Assembly (NCBI GenBank): GCA_018697195.1
Contig: JAGMWU010000029.1
Coordinates: 186,001-250,000 of the forward strand
DNA from: Certhia americana
Lineage: Eukaryota; Chordata; Aves; Passeriformes; Certhiidae
DNA: 64,000 nt
Reading direction: 5' to 3'
Positions 10,901 to 22,760 of the stretch are shown here, in pieces. The notes beneath the pieces are model-generated. The model saw nothing but the letters and a program-made list of their open reading frames with translations, did not search any database and was not told where the DNA came from. Position 1 is the first letter of the stretch; the number at the start of each line of letters is the position of its first letter. The position numbers were made by a program, and so were the translations under genes.

Positions 10901-12754
10901 TGAAAGTATCCTGAATTTACAGAGTAGGGAATTTTTATAAGTTGCTGTGGCTTTTTCTCTTGTGGGCTTTTGGTTAAAAATCCCACTTTTAGAAATGGGC
11001 TGTGATTTCTTCCCTTGCTCTTTTGGCAGTTTCCATCCAGTTTAAGGCTCCTAATTATAAATGTAACAAGGAATTATTTCCTTTTTTGATTTAAATGCTT
11101 TTTGGAATAAATAGTTGGCTGAAAAATCTTTTTTGGAAGTCAAAAACAGTGCAGGGAAAGGAACCCTGAGCCCCTGCTATCCAGCTCTTGCCTTCGTCAG
11201 CGATTACTTATTTTAACTCTCTTTTCTCACATCTAATGACAGTGTTTTTAAGTATCTTTAATTTTTTTTTTCAGGTTGAGTGCAGAGATGCAAAAATTCA
11301 TTGCACTCTGCCCATGTGTGTCTTCACAACTCAATATTAAGCAGTTGCTGGTGCTAATTCACATTTTCCATGGATTGAGTCCTTTTCCTTCAGATAGCTT
11401 TTTTTCTGTGGCTTTGGGTCAGTTTTAGGTCAAGATCTGACCATGAATTTTTGCTGTGCATTACAGAAAAAAGAGAACATTTTCCTCCTGGTTCTACTGA
11501 GCAGGAGGTTCAAGAGTCAACCTGGAATATTTAAAAAGTCACCTTCACCTTGAACTCCACAGTGTGAGCTGGTCCTGCTGCTCCTTACAATGTGAATTTT
11601 GTCTTCTACTCTCTCTTACATTTTTTCCTGTTATTTATTAATAAGGCAGAATTCAATATTTTCTCTTGTTCCACTTGCTTAATCTTTTCCTTTTCTTCTC
11701 TGTGTTCCACCAAAACTCTTCTAAATTCAGAGCTTTGTTCCCAAATCTGCAGCTGCCTCTTTCTTCTATTGCAAGCATCACCTGTCACCTTTATTTTTTT
11801 TTTAGTATGGAGAGAACCAGTTCTGCAAAAGATGATTAGAAAACCTCTGAATTGTTTGGGCCAACTTGGAAAGAGTTAATGTGTGGTCACAGCTGCCAAA
11901 GCTGAGCCATCTGCTGGGTTCAAAGTTGATTAAGTATCACTGCTTTTAAATTAATAAGGGCTCTGTTAGAAGAGTAATTGGAAGTTGCATAAAATATGGA
12001 TTTGGGTCTTTGGGTATAAATAATAGAGCATATATTTGATAAGAGCTTTAGACTATTTCTATAAAAAGTTCCACTTTTGTGATTACTGCAGCATTAAAAT
12101 CTGTAATGTTTGTCATCTAATCCCATCTGAAGTTTAGGATTAGTAGCACAGCATTATTTCCTAAACCCCCAGGCCCAAGTTTCCCCTTTATTAAACACTG
12201 TGGGGGCAGATTTGCCCTTCAGGAGTGGAGTTCCAAGCCCTGGGAAATGCAGGCTGCCTCCCATTTGTTTTCCAGCTTTAGAAAGGATTGTCCTGATTCC
12301 ACCAGGACCATGGACAGTGGGAGGAAATGAACAGTGGGATGGGCAAAAAGGAACAACCAGGATCCAAGCAAGGCTGGAGGCATGACTGTATTCTACCTTA
12401 GATGGGAGAAACTCAACTTACCAGGAATATTTAAATTAATTTTAAATTAATTGCTCTTTACCCCTGACAATACACTCAAACAGGACTATTTTACAGGAAT
12501 GCAGCCAAAGGTTTTTAAAAAAAAAAAAAAAAAAAAAGCAAGCTTGAGTTCAAGCTGCAGCAAAGCTGAAAGGAGCCAGGAAAGCTCAGAGGTTGAGATT
12601 ATCCCTTGGGGCATGGGAAAAATTAGATTAATATTCCTAGGAAAATTAGATTGAATATTCCTGTTTTGCCTGAGTCAAATCAGGCAAACCTTTGTTTCAG
12701 CAGCTCTGGTTCTTTGTTTTAATTTCTTCCTGCTCTTCTCTTCTTCACAAACAG
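7921..12754. other. AT-rich unique sequence
   Basis: A long stretch without any recognised repeat family. It has many T and A runs (for example 9838-9853) and taattt/ttaatt motifs, and no long open frames between about 9700 and 11600. A 21-A run lies at 12517-12537, and an imperfect direct duplication of about 21 bp (aaaattagatt..aatattcct) at 12617-12661. Nothing suggests a coding gene. Confidence 0.5.
12517..12537 (+). repeat. Poly-A tract, 21 A
   Basis: An uninterrupted run of 21 A. It could be the tail of a decayed retroposed sequence on the plus strand or a simple repeat. No recognisable source element lies just upstream. Confidence 0.85.
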
Positions 12755-12804
12755 CATCTGCTGCCTCTTTTCTGTCTAAGGTGGAAGTAGAGGATGACAA
12801 TGCT
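12755..12804 (+). other. Candidate exon (weak to moderate)
   Basis: A 50-bp segment lies between a strong acceptor-like site and a consensus donor. The acceptor is a long pyrimidine tract 'cttcctgctcttctcttctt' followed by 'cacaaacag', with a branch-point-like 'tttaattt' about 35 bases upstream of the junction. The donor is 'gtgagtaatt' at 12805. Two bases complete an incoming codon, then the open frame reads SAASFLSKVEVEDDNA, ending on a codon boundary. The other frames contain stops. A second possible acceptor 'tctgtctaag' would give a 24-bp microexon reading VEVEDDNA in the same frame. I cannot match the peptide to a gene. It could be an exon of a gene spanning the window, an exon of a non-coding transcript, or chance. 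Confidence 0.25.
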
Positions 12805-15317
12805 GTGAGTAATTTCTGTCTTTTCAGTTTCAATTCTCACAAGGTGAAATTCAGATTTTAAAAATAAATTCTGCTGTTCTATTTCCCAGAAGAGGAGAGA
12901 AATTATCAGGTTTAGGACTGGCTGCTGTCCTTTTGCTCTGATTGTTTCTTAATTAAATGGAACCCCACTTAGGTTTTTTTCCTCTGTCCACTGCAGAAGT
13001 TTTAAATGAACAAATATTTAGGGGGTGAAGAGATGGATTTTTATTTTATTGGTGGCTTTTTAGGAACAGAGGAGGAAATAATGTTGTTATCTCCTTTCCA
13101 TGCATTTAACTTAACACACAAAGAGATCACCAGCTGTTGTTAATTGATATTGAAACCTGATCTAAGTCAATTTGTTTGGAATTTAGGATTAAATCATTTA
13201 AATAACTTTTGACAACACACTGTTCTGAAAGGCTCTCCCTTGTAAGTTCCCCCCCAAAGTAAATCACTTCCAGTGAATTATTTATGAGACAGTTTCATAG
13301 GGAGAGCTTCAAAAACCCCTCCAGGCAAGAATAAAATGATCTTCAGTGTTCCAGTCACAATTTATTTGGGTAATTGGCTGACTTTTCTCCTCAAGGAGCA
13401 CTGGAGGTTTATAAGCTCCTGCCAGAGGACAGGAGGTGCTACTTCCCTGCACTGGGCCAAATTTGGGAGTTTTTCCCCAAAATTTTCCATGGAGATATGC
13501 AGGACACTGCACAAACCAACTTCCCTGCTTTGTTTGCTTGTTTATTTTTAATGATTTTACGCCCCCAGTGTGTGACTTGTTGATAAAAGAATGGCTTTTC
13601 CAGCCTGTTTTGTTCTCTCACGTGGGTGTTTGAGTGTAGACTCTGCAAAACTTCACAGAAAATCAGTTTATTTCTGTGGAGGGGGGAAAAAACCCCAAAG
13701 CTACATGTGGATTTTGTAATTCCAAGTATTTCAGAGATTCTGAGTGACTTCCTGCTCAGCATGTCCTGCTTCAGCCATCCCTCATCCCTTGCAAAGAACT
13801 GAGGAATCACAGCCCTGAGCCAAGGGGAGCTGGATTCCCATTGGCTTGGGGTGCTCTGCTCTTCCCACTGCTCTGCTCCAGCAAATTCAACTTTTTAGTG
13901 GGATTTCTGCAAATTATTGCATAGGGCTGTGCCCTAATTTTGTTCGCTTGCACCTTAGAGAAGGGAAGAAAAAAAAAACAAAACCAAGCAAAGTGGCAAT
14001 GCAGAGTTAAAATCCCCCTGTTTTTCAACCAAAGGTTCTGCCTTTATATGGAAAAATTGGAATTTTCTCCAGCAACCAGGCTTGTGCTGTTGGAAAGTCA
14101 AGCGTAAAATCGGTATAAATCTTTTTGATTAATTAGAAAAAACCCAAACATCACCATCACCCAAAACCTCTCAGTTTGTAAAATTTGGGCAGCTCAGTTT
14201 TAGAAAGAAAAGAGGAAAGGGCTGGGAAATGACCACGCTGTACTTTTTCATTTCTTTTATAAGCATTGACAAGTGTCGTAATTCTCTTGTCTTACATTTC
14301 CTCCACAAACCCTTTATTCTCTGCAGAACCCCTGATGACACCTGCAGGGATGTGAGCTCAGCCTGTCCTTCTGACATTCACAGCATTTCATAGCTGATAA
14401 TAACAGAGAAAAATGAATAAAATCCCTGTTCTCTGATCACTCCTGAAAAGGCTATCAGCAGATGATTTATTAAACCTGGGATTTTCCAAAAAATCCTGGG
14501 GACTGGGTGCCCAACTCTCCTAAAATATTGAGTGGATCCTGCTTTCCTTTCAATAATCCAACCTAAAAACAGTTCAAAACTGCCCAAACTCAACGTATGC
14601 CATCCAGATGTAAATATTAGATTTAGTATTTCAAATCATCTCTTATGTTAATTTGATTAAACTCCCTGCCAATTCTTATAACTGGTGTAAGAATCCATCT
14701 CCTCTACAGATTTTTCACAGTAATTTATTGTTATTTAATGAAAACTTAAAATAAAGAGGCCAAATTTATGTCACATTCCCTTGAATGCTTGAAATATTTC
14801 ATCTTCCCTGCACAGGAATAGGGGCAGACAGATATCTGGGCCTCCTGATCATTTTTTTTTTCTGCTGCCTTCTTAGTGCTGAGTGCTGCTGCAAAAGCTA
14901 TGAACGGATTAAAGGGTTTCATTCTCTGAAATGTCAGGTTGGGGAATATAAAATATGAGTGTTTATAAGCAGTTCAAGAAGGACAACCTTGATTATCGAG
15001 GCTTGTTTGAGCAGTGGTTTGCAGTTTTCAGCCCCATCACTGGATGTGTTTAATTTCCTCCCCATGTTCAGTTGAATTTTGTTCTGTTCTGGGCAGTGAG
15101 GGAGTAACGATGACCCAGATCCTGCTTAAGCCAAAGCTGGGGACAAAGCTGGTGCTTAAATATGAACAGTTCTGAAGGGGTTCTGTTGTCATTGGATGTT
15201 AATTTGAAGTCTGGTGTTTGTTCTGAAGGTAACAAAGGCACTTCTCAGGATGAGAATATTGATCAGATGGAGAGCACAAGAACCCTGAGTGTCTGAGTTC
15301 TTGTGAGAGCCAGAAAT
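12805..15317. other. AT-rich unique sequence
   Basis: No recognised gene or transposon. The stretch from about 14600 to 14800 is particularly AT-rich. Open frames up to 123 codons show no known motif. Confidence 0.5.
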
Positions 15318-15640
15318 CTCAGAATCCTGGAATGGTTTGGGTAGGAAGGGATGTTAAAGCCCATCCAGTGCCACCCTTGCCATGGGCAAGGACACCTTAC
15401 ACTGTCCCAGGTTGTTCCAAGCCCTCTCCAGCCTGGCCTTGGACACTTCCAGGGATACAGGGACAGCCACAGCTTCTCTGGGAATTCCAGGCAGCCCTTC
15501 TCCATCTTCCCTCCTCACAGGGAGGAATTTCTTCTGTAGATTCAACCTAAAGCTCTCCTTTCCCAGTCTGAACCCATTACTCCTTGTCCTGGATGAACAG
15601 TCCCCCTCCAGCTTCCTTGGCAGCCACTTCAGATCCTGAG
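15318..15640 (-). mobile_element. CR1 LINE fragment, left arm of an inverted pair
   Basis: Antisense CR1. The plus strand reads 'cagaatcctggaatggtttgggtaggaaggga', 'cccatccagtgccacc', 'caggttgttccaagccc', 'tggccttggacacttccaggga', then 'ctcctcacagggaggaatttctt' and 'cccattactccttgtcctg'. It covers about 320 bp of the 3' region. The partner at 15752-15904 is in the opposite orientation. Confidence 0.92.
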
Positions 15641-15751
15641 AGGCAGTTCTGTGGCATTATTTTAGTCTAATTTCTGTGACTTTATGTATTGGGAGAAGGA
15701 AAATGCTAGGTTTAATTCAGGATTTGCTGTGTCTTTTTGTGTGTGGCCTTT

Positions 15752-15904
15752 CTGCAGAGGTTTCCCAATCCCTGGAAGTGTCCCGGGACAGGTTGGGCAG
15801 TGCTTGGAGCACTCTGGGACAGTGGAAGGTGTCCCTGTCCATGGCAGGGGTAGCACTGGATGAGCTTTAAGGTCCCTGCCCACCCAAATAATTCCATGAT
15901 TCCT
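15752..15904 (+). mobile_element. CR1 LINE fragment, right arm of an inverted pair
   Basis: Sense CR1: 'tcccaatccctggaagtgtcc', 'gacaggttgggcagtgcttgga', 'ctgggacagtggaaggtgtccctgtccatggcagggg', 'tttaaggtccctgcccaccc', then 'attccatgattcctat'. With the minus-strand copy 110 bp away it could fold into a long imperfect hairpin if transcribed. Confidence 0.92.
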
Positions 15905-18707
15905 ATAAATACACTGGGAGCTGATTTTCCAGCTGCTGTTGAACTGGAGCTTGAATCTCCAAGCTCTGTAAGAAATACCTGCAGTAATTTGTGAATTCTT
16001 TGTTATTTTACCATCTCAGTTATGTCAGAAGATGCATTTTCTGTTCCCTATGACCTGGTTCTCAGGAGATATCTGCAAATTCCTGAATGTCTGCATTCAT
16101 ATCCGTGCACCCCCTGGAATTCTGAGCCTGGACACAGAAATGTGGAAACCTTGTTTTGTACTTTGTGTACTTTGATGCCTCTAGGAAAAATACTCTTTGT
16201 TGTGTTTTTTTTTGGTTTTGGTTGTTTTTGGAGGTTTTTTTTTTTTAGAAGAGAGGAGAATACTTGGGAGAAACAAAAAAGCCTGAACAGGGAAACTCAG
16301 CTTGTTCTGGAATTGTGTTATTCTGAGTGAGTGGAGAACCAGGCCAGAAGTGTCCTGGGAGAGGGCTCAGCTTGGCTTTAGGAAGCTCTTTTTGCTCTGA
16401 AAGTGTTTGTGAAACAAAGCTCCACTGCAGAACAGAAAACTTTATCTCAAATCTACCAAAAATATTCCATGTGAGAATGAGGAGGTTGGAAAGAAAGAGT
16501 TCCATTGCTGTTTACAGAGTTCTTTGCAGTTAATGAGAAACAAAAATAATTCCTGAGAGCTTTGCTAAGTGGCAGCTGGGAGCTTTGGCCAGCGACAGGC
16601 CTTTTAACCTGGAACGTATTTATAGACAGAAATGGGATTGAAAAAATTCTTTATTTGGGTCTGGAGCAAAAAAAAACTGCTTTGAAAGAAAGCCGAGGTG
16701 TTGAGACAAAATCCCAGGGAAGTCAGGGGTCCTTTGAAGGTGAAATTCAGTGGTCCTTGAGAAATTTGTCACCTTTGGGGGATTTCATTGCTGACCTTTA
16801 AGAGAGGGAATGAGGGAGGAGGAAACCCCTGTGCATTTGACTGGGAATTTCCCCATCTGGGAAGATGTGCAGGGAAGTTGTTGGCATTTAGCTCCCCTCT
16901 GTTGTGCAGGTTTGGAAGGGCTTTTCAAATGCAGCTGATGGAACACAGTTTGATTTGCAGGTCAGGCCCATTTTTTTGCCTGCCAAGGCAAAAAACAAAA
17001 GAGTTTTTCCCCTTCCCTATCCCTTCTAAGCAAAAACACACCAACTTTTCCTTTATTCCCACTTAAAACCATTGCCCAACTGCTGCCAAGGTGGCTCAGC
17101 TTTAATAATTTGGCTTTTCTGGGAGTCAACAGGACGTCCAGGCCTGAGGGAACTCATGGAGCTTAATTTCCTGGGGCTACTTGTCTTACCCATCAAAATT
17201 TAATACATTTTATTTGAAGGTTCTGTTGTGAATTTCCTTATTCCTAAGCATCCAAGAGTCAATGCAGGAAATAAGTGGTTTATAAAATATATAATACATA
17301 ATGATTTTTCCCTATTAAACAAATGAAATAATATAATTTAAAGCTGGTCTGTTTGATTTTTAAAGTCCTAATTCCTTTGGACAGAATTGACAATGCCTGT
17401 TGTGTCTGCATTCCTGGGGGTATTACAAATTTAGGTGCATTCTGAATTTCTGGGTGGGATGGGGAACAGGCATTAGAGGAAGTCCCTGTTTTTCTGTGGT
17501 GTCTTTTTGCCCATTTTGGGCACTGATAACACCCAGTTATCAGTGGGTTATGGCCAGACACAAATAACAGCATTTTTTGCCATTTTTCAGCCACTTAAAC
17601 CAACTGCTTTTACAGTGTTGGACGTCCCAGCATGTTGTTAATACCCTCAAAGCCAAGCTTATTTCCACACTTGGAGCACATTTGTCTCATGGAAGGAGAA
17701 TTGTTGTCATCTCCCTTCCTCTCTTTTTCAGTTTAAGATGTAAATTGTCAGGTTTTCATTACCCTGCTGTGACAAGGATATGCTGAAAATGGGCTCATCA
17801 CGGCACCAACACACCTGGAATAATCCTCTGCTGGAACTGAATCCAAGTTTTTGGGATGTGAACGTCTGAGCCCTGGCCACTATGGTTTCAAAATATCCAA
17901 TTGCACAGAATAAAGGCATTAATAAATTCCTCAACCCTGGAGGGGAAAATGGTGCAACCTGAGACTGTGTTTCATCCTGTTCCACAGCCATAATCCTGCA
18001 AAGTCCAGTGCTCAGGGAACTGGGACAGGTTCTGCCTGGTGTGGGAATCCCACCTGGGGATTGATTCTCTCATGATTCTCAGATCTGGCAGGGAGACAGT
18101 AATTTCCTGTGCTCTAAAGGCATCCTCTGTTTGAAAAGAGGAAAAATTCTCTTTTTCAGGAATTTTCTTTCGTTGAACTTTCTTAGGCTCTGCTACATGG
18201 GGAAACAAAAGCACAACTAAAACTTGCTGCATGTGTGTGCTCTAATTGAACAACAGTTCTTAATCTTTATGGTTAGAGTTGGTTCCAGTCAAATGTGGAT
18301 GGGTTAAACACCTTTGTCTGGGAGGCTTTGGACACCATTGTAACAAAAATAAATAATATTTAGAAATGAACACTTCCAGGAATTCCTCTTGCCCTCACTG
18401 AGAAATTCTGAGGAAATAAGACTGGGTGTTTTCCTTGAGACTGTAAGGAGTATATATGGAAATATTTTTAGGGATTTAATTAGAGAGAAAGTACCCCCCA
18501 ATTCTGAATTAACAAGAGAAGTAGGGCAGGAAACAAGGACTGGGGACCTTGGTTCATTCTCCAGGCAGGTCCTTTGGTGGTTTTTGCTTCAGCCCAGAAC
18601 AAATACAGCCATGAGAGCTCTCCCAGGACAAGCATTGTATTCTGCAATACTCTGACAGGCAGGAGAAAGTCACCTCTCATTTTGTTGTTATGTAGCAGCA
18701 CTGGTCA
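15905..18707. other. Unique non-coding sequence
   Basis: No gene is recognised. A T/G-rich low-complexity tract lies at 16199-16246. The remaining sequence has only short, unremarkable open frames. Confidence 0.5.
16199..16246. repeat. T/G-rich low-complexity tract
   Basis: Runs of T up to 12 interrupted by G or GG, with no regular unit. Confidence 0.8.
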
Positions 18708-18960
18708 AAGATTTTATAATTTATTAATTTAATCCAAGTAACATGCAGCTAATTTAGCATGACACGAGCCGTTGTTGTGCAGCTCCAGCTTTGCTCATCA
18801 AATCCAACATTAAGTCATTGTCCTGACACCCCAAAGAGGTATAATCAGTCACTGATTAATTAGCACCAGGATATAGGCTCTAATAATTGACCAAAGTTTA
18901 TCTTGTCAAAAATGGCCTTTTGATGATTTTTATGCACTCCTTGAAATGGAAAACACAGCC
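18708..18960. promoter_or_regulatory. Possible conserved non-coding element
   Basis: An AT-rich block with core sequences of homeodomain type (gattaattag at 18854-18863, ctaatttagc near 18751), little low-complexity sequence, and no repeat family. The texture resembles vertebrate conserved non-coding elements, but conservation cannot be seen from one sequence. Confidence 0.25.
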
Positions 18961-19250
18961 CTAAAAGCCAAGGACAGATCTCAGGGGGCACCTGCAAGGT
19001 TTGTGTGCCAGGTTAAATTCAGGGACATACACCAGTGCTTTCTGCAGCTGACACAGCTCCAGCAGCACCTTCCCACTGCTCCTTCCAGAAAAGAGAGTTT
19101 GTTTTTGTGAGAAAAAACCTGTTTGCTGTGAGTGGCACAAAACATCAGAAAGGTTCTAAGTGTGTTGGCAGAGGAGGCTGCACAGGCATCCTTGGGTTGT
19201 CTCGGACAAGAACTTTGAGACAGGGATCTGGAGGGAGAGATGATCCTCCA
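18961..19250. other. Nothing recognised
   Basis: Unique sequence between the possible regulatory block and the pyrimidine-rich minisatellite. It is covered by an antisense open frame whose arginine/serine/glycine-rich part is simply the minisatellite read on the minus strand. Confidence 0.4.
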
Positions 19251-19391
19251 GTGCTTCCTGGTCTCATCCTGTGCTTCCTGATCTCCTCCTCCTCCTCCTG
19301 TGCTCCCTGAGTTCCTCATCCTTCTGTGTTTCCTGATCTCCCTGTTCTGTGCTTCCTGATCTCCTATGCTTCCTGAGTTCCTCCTCCTTCC
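19251..19391 (+). repeat. Pyrimidine-rich minisatellite
   Basis: About six tandem units of 19-29 bp, each built on GTGCTTCCTGATCTCCT, with variable CCT expansions accounting for the length differences. The strand is strongly C/T-biased. Confidence 0.85.
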
Positions 19392-21647
19392 GTACAGGGT
19401 GGATTTTGCTGTGCCTGTGCTGTAAAAATGTGTAGCTGGCCTTGGGATACTCAACGTGTTCATGAGGGAGGGTGAAAGGGAAAAAACAGACCAGGGTTGT
19501 ACCAGGAGCTGTTACAGGGAGGGCACCTGAGTCTGAACCTCTTTGTGGAGCAGATAGTGCTGGGATATCTATTTAAACTGGTTCTTTATGTAAAGGAGCC
19601 CTAAAGATATTTCTTAGTTTGAGTGTAGGGCCAGAGAAGGGATGAGAGCCCTCTGTGGGTCTGATCCATGCCAGGTCTGGTTACCTGAGGAGTTCTGGTC
19701 CTGCTTTTGGCTGCAGGGAGTGGGTGATTAGATCAGATTTTGGGAATTGTGCTGGTTTGAATCCCTGTTAGAGGATTCAGTGTTTGCTTTGTTGGTTTAA
19801 CTCATTAGAGAAGCTGCTGGAGCTTTCAGGTCATCCACCACAGCAGATGATTTTCTTCACCCCTGTGGGACACAAGAGGATTGTTTGTATTTATTTTTAT
19901 AACCACAAAGAATGATGTGTGTTTTCAACGTGAGTGCCAGTCATGCAAATGCCAATGTTTTATTTTTCCTGAACTCCCCTTAAAGAAGGAGAGAATTGTC
20001 TGACAGGAGCAGATGAACAAATCATCTGAGAATACCAACAGCACCTGCTTTTCATTCCCAGACCTCAAAAAAAAGTCTCAAAGAAAGCCAATAATGTTTT
20101 ATATATAACATGTATGCAGAAAATAAATAAAACAGTGAGAAAAGAAAGGGAAAGTGACCTTCCCTGAGGCCACTCAATAAATAACTAGGCAGACTGGGAG
20201 AAGAATTTCTGTCACTTGAGCTCCGTGCCGGAGATAAATATCGGAAATGGCACAATTTGGAAAAGGAGCCTCAGTCCTGCACTTGATTCAAGGACCAACA
20301 CTGGGGTCCAGTGTCCAAAAGTGGCGTTAAAAAAGCTTGGGATTTAATCTAACTGGTAATGATCAATTTTCCTAAACTCTGAATTAAAGGGTTTGACAAG
20401 AAGCTGTTTGAATGCTTTTGAGGTAATGGACTCCCAGTATGTGTTTGAGGCATCCATTCCTTTAGGGAAAAAAAATTAAATAAATAACTAATTTCCTGGG
20501 AAGTGAATCTACAGAAGGAGTCATGTGTCAGGCACTGCAGGGAGGGTATTAAGGTGGCCCTTCTTCCCTGAGTCCCTCTGCTAATGAAGGGAAAAGCTCT
20601 TGGAAGGGCAGTGACTCTGAGCTTCTGTGGGTGCTTTTGCCAGGCTGTGAACTGCTCTGTGCCTCCTGCTCCAGGATCCTTGCTGGGATTTGTCACCTTT
20701 AAATCTTAAACACAGGTCAGGGGAGCCCAGTTTATGAGGTGGTGGGAACAGAGAGAGCAGTAAATACCTGCCTTTTATGAGTGTTGGCACAATCCAAATT
20801 CCAGGTTTGTTGCTCGTTCCAGAGACGTCCATAAAACCCCTCTAACAATCAAAACTTGACTCAAGGCTCATAAAGCAAACTCCAGTGGTAATGATGTTTC
20901 TTTCAAGGGTTTGTAACCACGAACAAATCAGGATTTCATAGCCTGAGGACAGACCCAGAGCTGCTGCCCCTCTGAGCTCTGCAAGGTGAGACACTGGAGC
21001 TCTGGCAGCCTTTTCAGGAGGGACAGGATTTATTGGAATTCCTTCCCTGGGCATTTTCTGCATTTGGGAATATGGCAATGTGCATAAATATGGGAACTTT
21101 CTACATCTGAACCAATGCCTTAGTATGGAAAACCAACTGGACTTTCAGAGATGATGGTTCTTGGATATTATCTTGTCCTGGACATACCTTATCTTTTTTA
21201 TTTTTTAATTAAAAGTCAGTCATTTTTTGTTGCAGCCCTGCCAGGCTGGTGTTTGGTCAATAACACACAATTTAGCTCAATCCTGGCCCCTGTTTCTGTC
21301 AGTGGTGGCAGATGAAGCCTGTAATAAAAAGACCACTCGAACTGTGATTCAACAAATGCTGCTTTATGTTCCTCTGCTTAATAACAACTACTAATGGGTC
21401 TCTCAGAAAAATAGGTCTGGTTTACTGAAAGTCTCTTACATGACACTGATTTTTCACATTTTAATGTTTATGGGAAAATTTAGGCTCAAATAACTCTGAA
21501 TGAAGGAGCCCAAAGGTAATTGTGGGGTTTAACGCCTCTCCTTCACCACAGTGTGAATTCCATCTGGTCACACTGCATTCTCAGAATTCTCACCAGTGTG
21601 GCTGATGGAAATATTGAGTTTTTGGGGTGTTTTTCAATCAAAAAAAA
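19392..21647. other. Unique non-coding sequence
   Basis: No gene or transposon is recognised. Open frames up to 115 codons on the minus strand show no conserved motifs. Confidence 0.5.
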
Positions 21648-21770
21648 CATGGAGTGGTTTGGGTTGAAGGGACCTTAAAGCTCATCCAGTCCCACCCCTG
21701 CCATGGGACACCTTCCAACAGCCCAGGTTTCTACCAGCCCTGTCCAACTTGGCCTTGTCATTGCAGTCAC
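21648..21770 (-). mobile_element. CR1 LINE fragment, 3' end
   Basis: Antisense CR1: 'catggagtggtttgggttgaagggacctta', 'ctcatccagtcccacccctgccatggg', 'cagcccaggtttctaccagccctgtcc', 'aacttggcctt'. It is truncated beyond that point. Confidence 0.9.
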
Positions 21771-21952
21771 ATCACAAAACCTTCATTTTTGTTTACTTTT
21801 TTAATTCATAACCTTTGGTGACATGGCACATGTAAAACTTGATCCTTATTTGCTGTCACTCCTCCGTGCACACACCTCAGACGGGAGGAAATAATTTGCC
21901 TTGGCTTTAATCCCTCTCTGGGGAGACAGTGAGAAATAAACTCAATGTAAAC
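21771..21952. other. Nothing recognised
   Basis: Unique sequence between the CR1 fragment and the 19-bp tandem repeat. Confidence 0.4.
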
Positions 21953-22005
21953 ACCCAAACTCTTTTTGGGAACCCAAACTCTTTTTGGGAACCCAAACTC
22001 TTTTT
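21953..22005 (+). repeat. 19-bp tandem repeat, three copies
   Basis: Unit ACCCAAACTCTTTTTGGGA. Two copies are perfect (21953-21971 and 21972-21990), followed by a partial third that diverges after the T-run. The near identity implies recent expansion. Confidence 0.95.
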
Positions 22006-22439
22006 CTACTTCATCACTGCTGTGGTTTAAGGCTGGTTTCTGTAAGGTGGTGATAGGGTCATATTTCAGGAATTGTGACCTGCTTGGGAATGTTACAGTT
22101 CCAGGGACAGAGCCCGTTTGAGCCATGCTCTGCAGGCTGAACAGGGATTAGAGCCATTGTGAATCTTGTCCCTTTCAGGTTTTATGACCAGATCCTTTTA
22201 TTCTTTTTAATCTTCCCAGAATAAAAGGAATGGGGAAGGAGGGAGGAGAGGAAATGATCTTACTGCGACTACTAAAAGTGGCTTTGTAGCTGAGAATAAG
22301 AACCTCAGTGAAATGGGAATGGGACAATAAATTGTCTGTGCTTGTTCCTCACTGGCCTTTATTTTCATTAAACATTCACAGGCACCATTGCAGTTACTTA
22401 AATCAACATGATGACCCACTTTAAAAAGATCAGCTGGAA
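22006..22439. other. Nothing recognised
   Basis: Unique sequence. No gene or repeat is visible. Confidence 0.4.
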
Positions 22440-22760
22440 GAAAATATACCTTTAATTATATTCACTGATGGCTTTATAAACTTTATGGAGTGAGTAAATG
22501 CCTTCATGTGCACGTGAGGCACCCATATGAGCAGAGAAGATGGTGAGGGGTATCTGTGCATCCTTTCTGTATTTGGCTTAAAACAACTTTGCACCCAAGT
22601 TACATCTCAGGAAAACAAGTCCCTATATGGACTTTAATTAGGCACATTCTGCATTATAAATAATGAACTTTGGCGAAATCGTGTCCCCACTAAGCTAGTG
22701 ATGCAATTCTCCTATTGGGCTAAGATTTCATAGAAATCATAAATTTTCATAGTAATTTCA
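22440..22760. promoter_or_regulatory. Possible conserved non-coding element
   Basis: AT-rich, repeat-free sequence containing 'ctttaattat', 'ggactttaattaggc' and 'tataaataatg'. It looks like other regulatory blocks in gene-poor vertebrate DNA. No alignment is available to show conservation. Confidence 0.22.
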
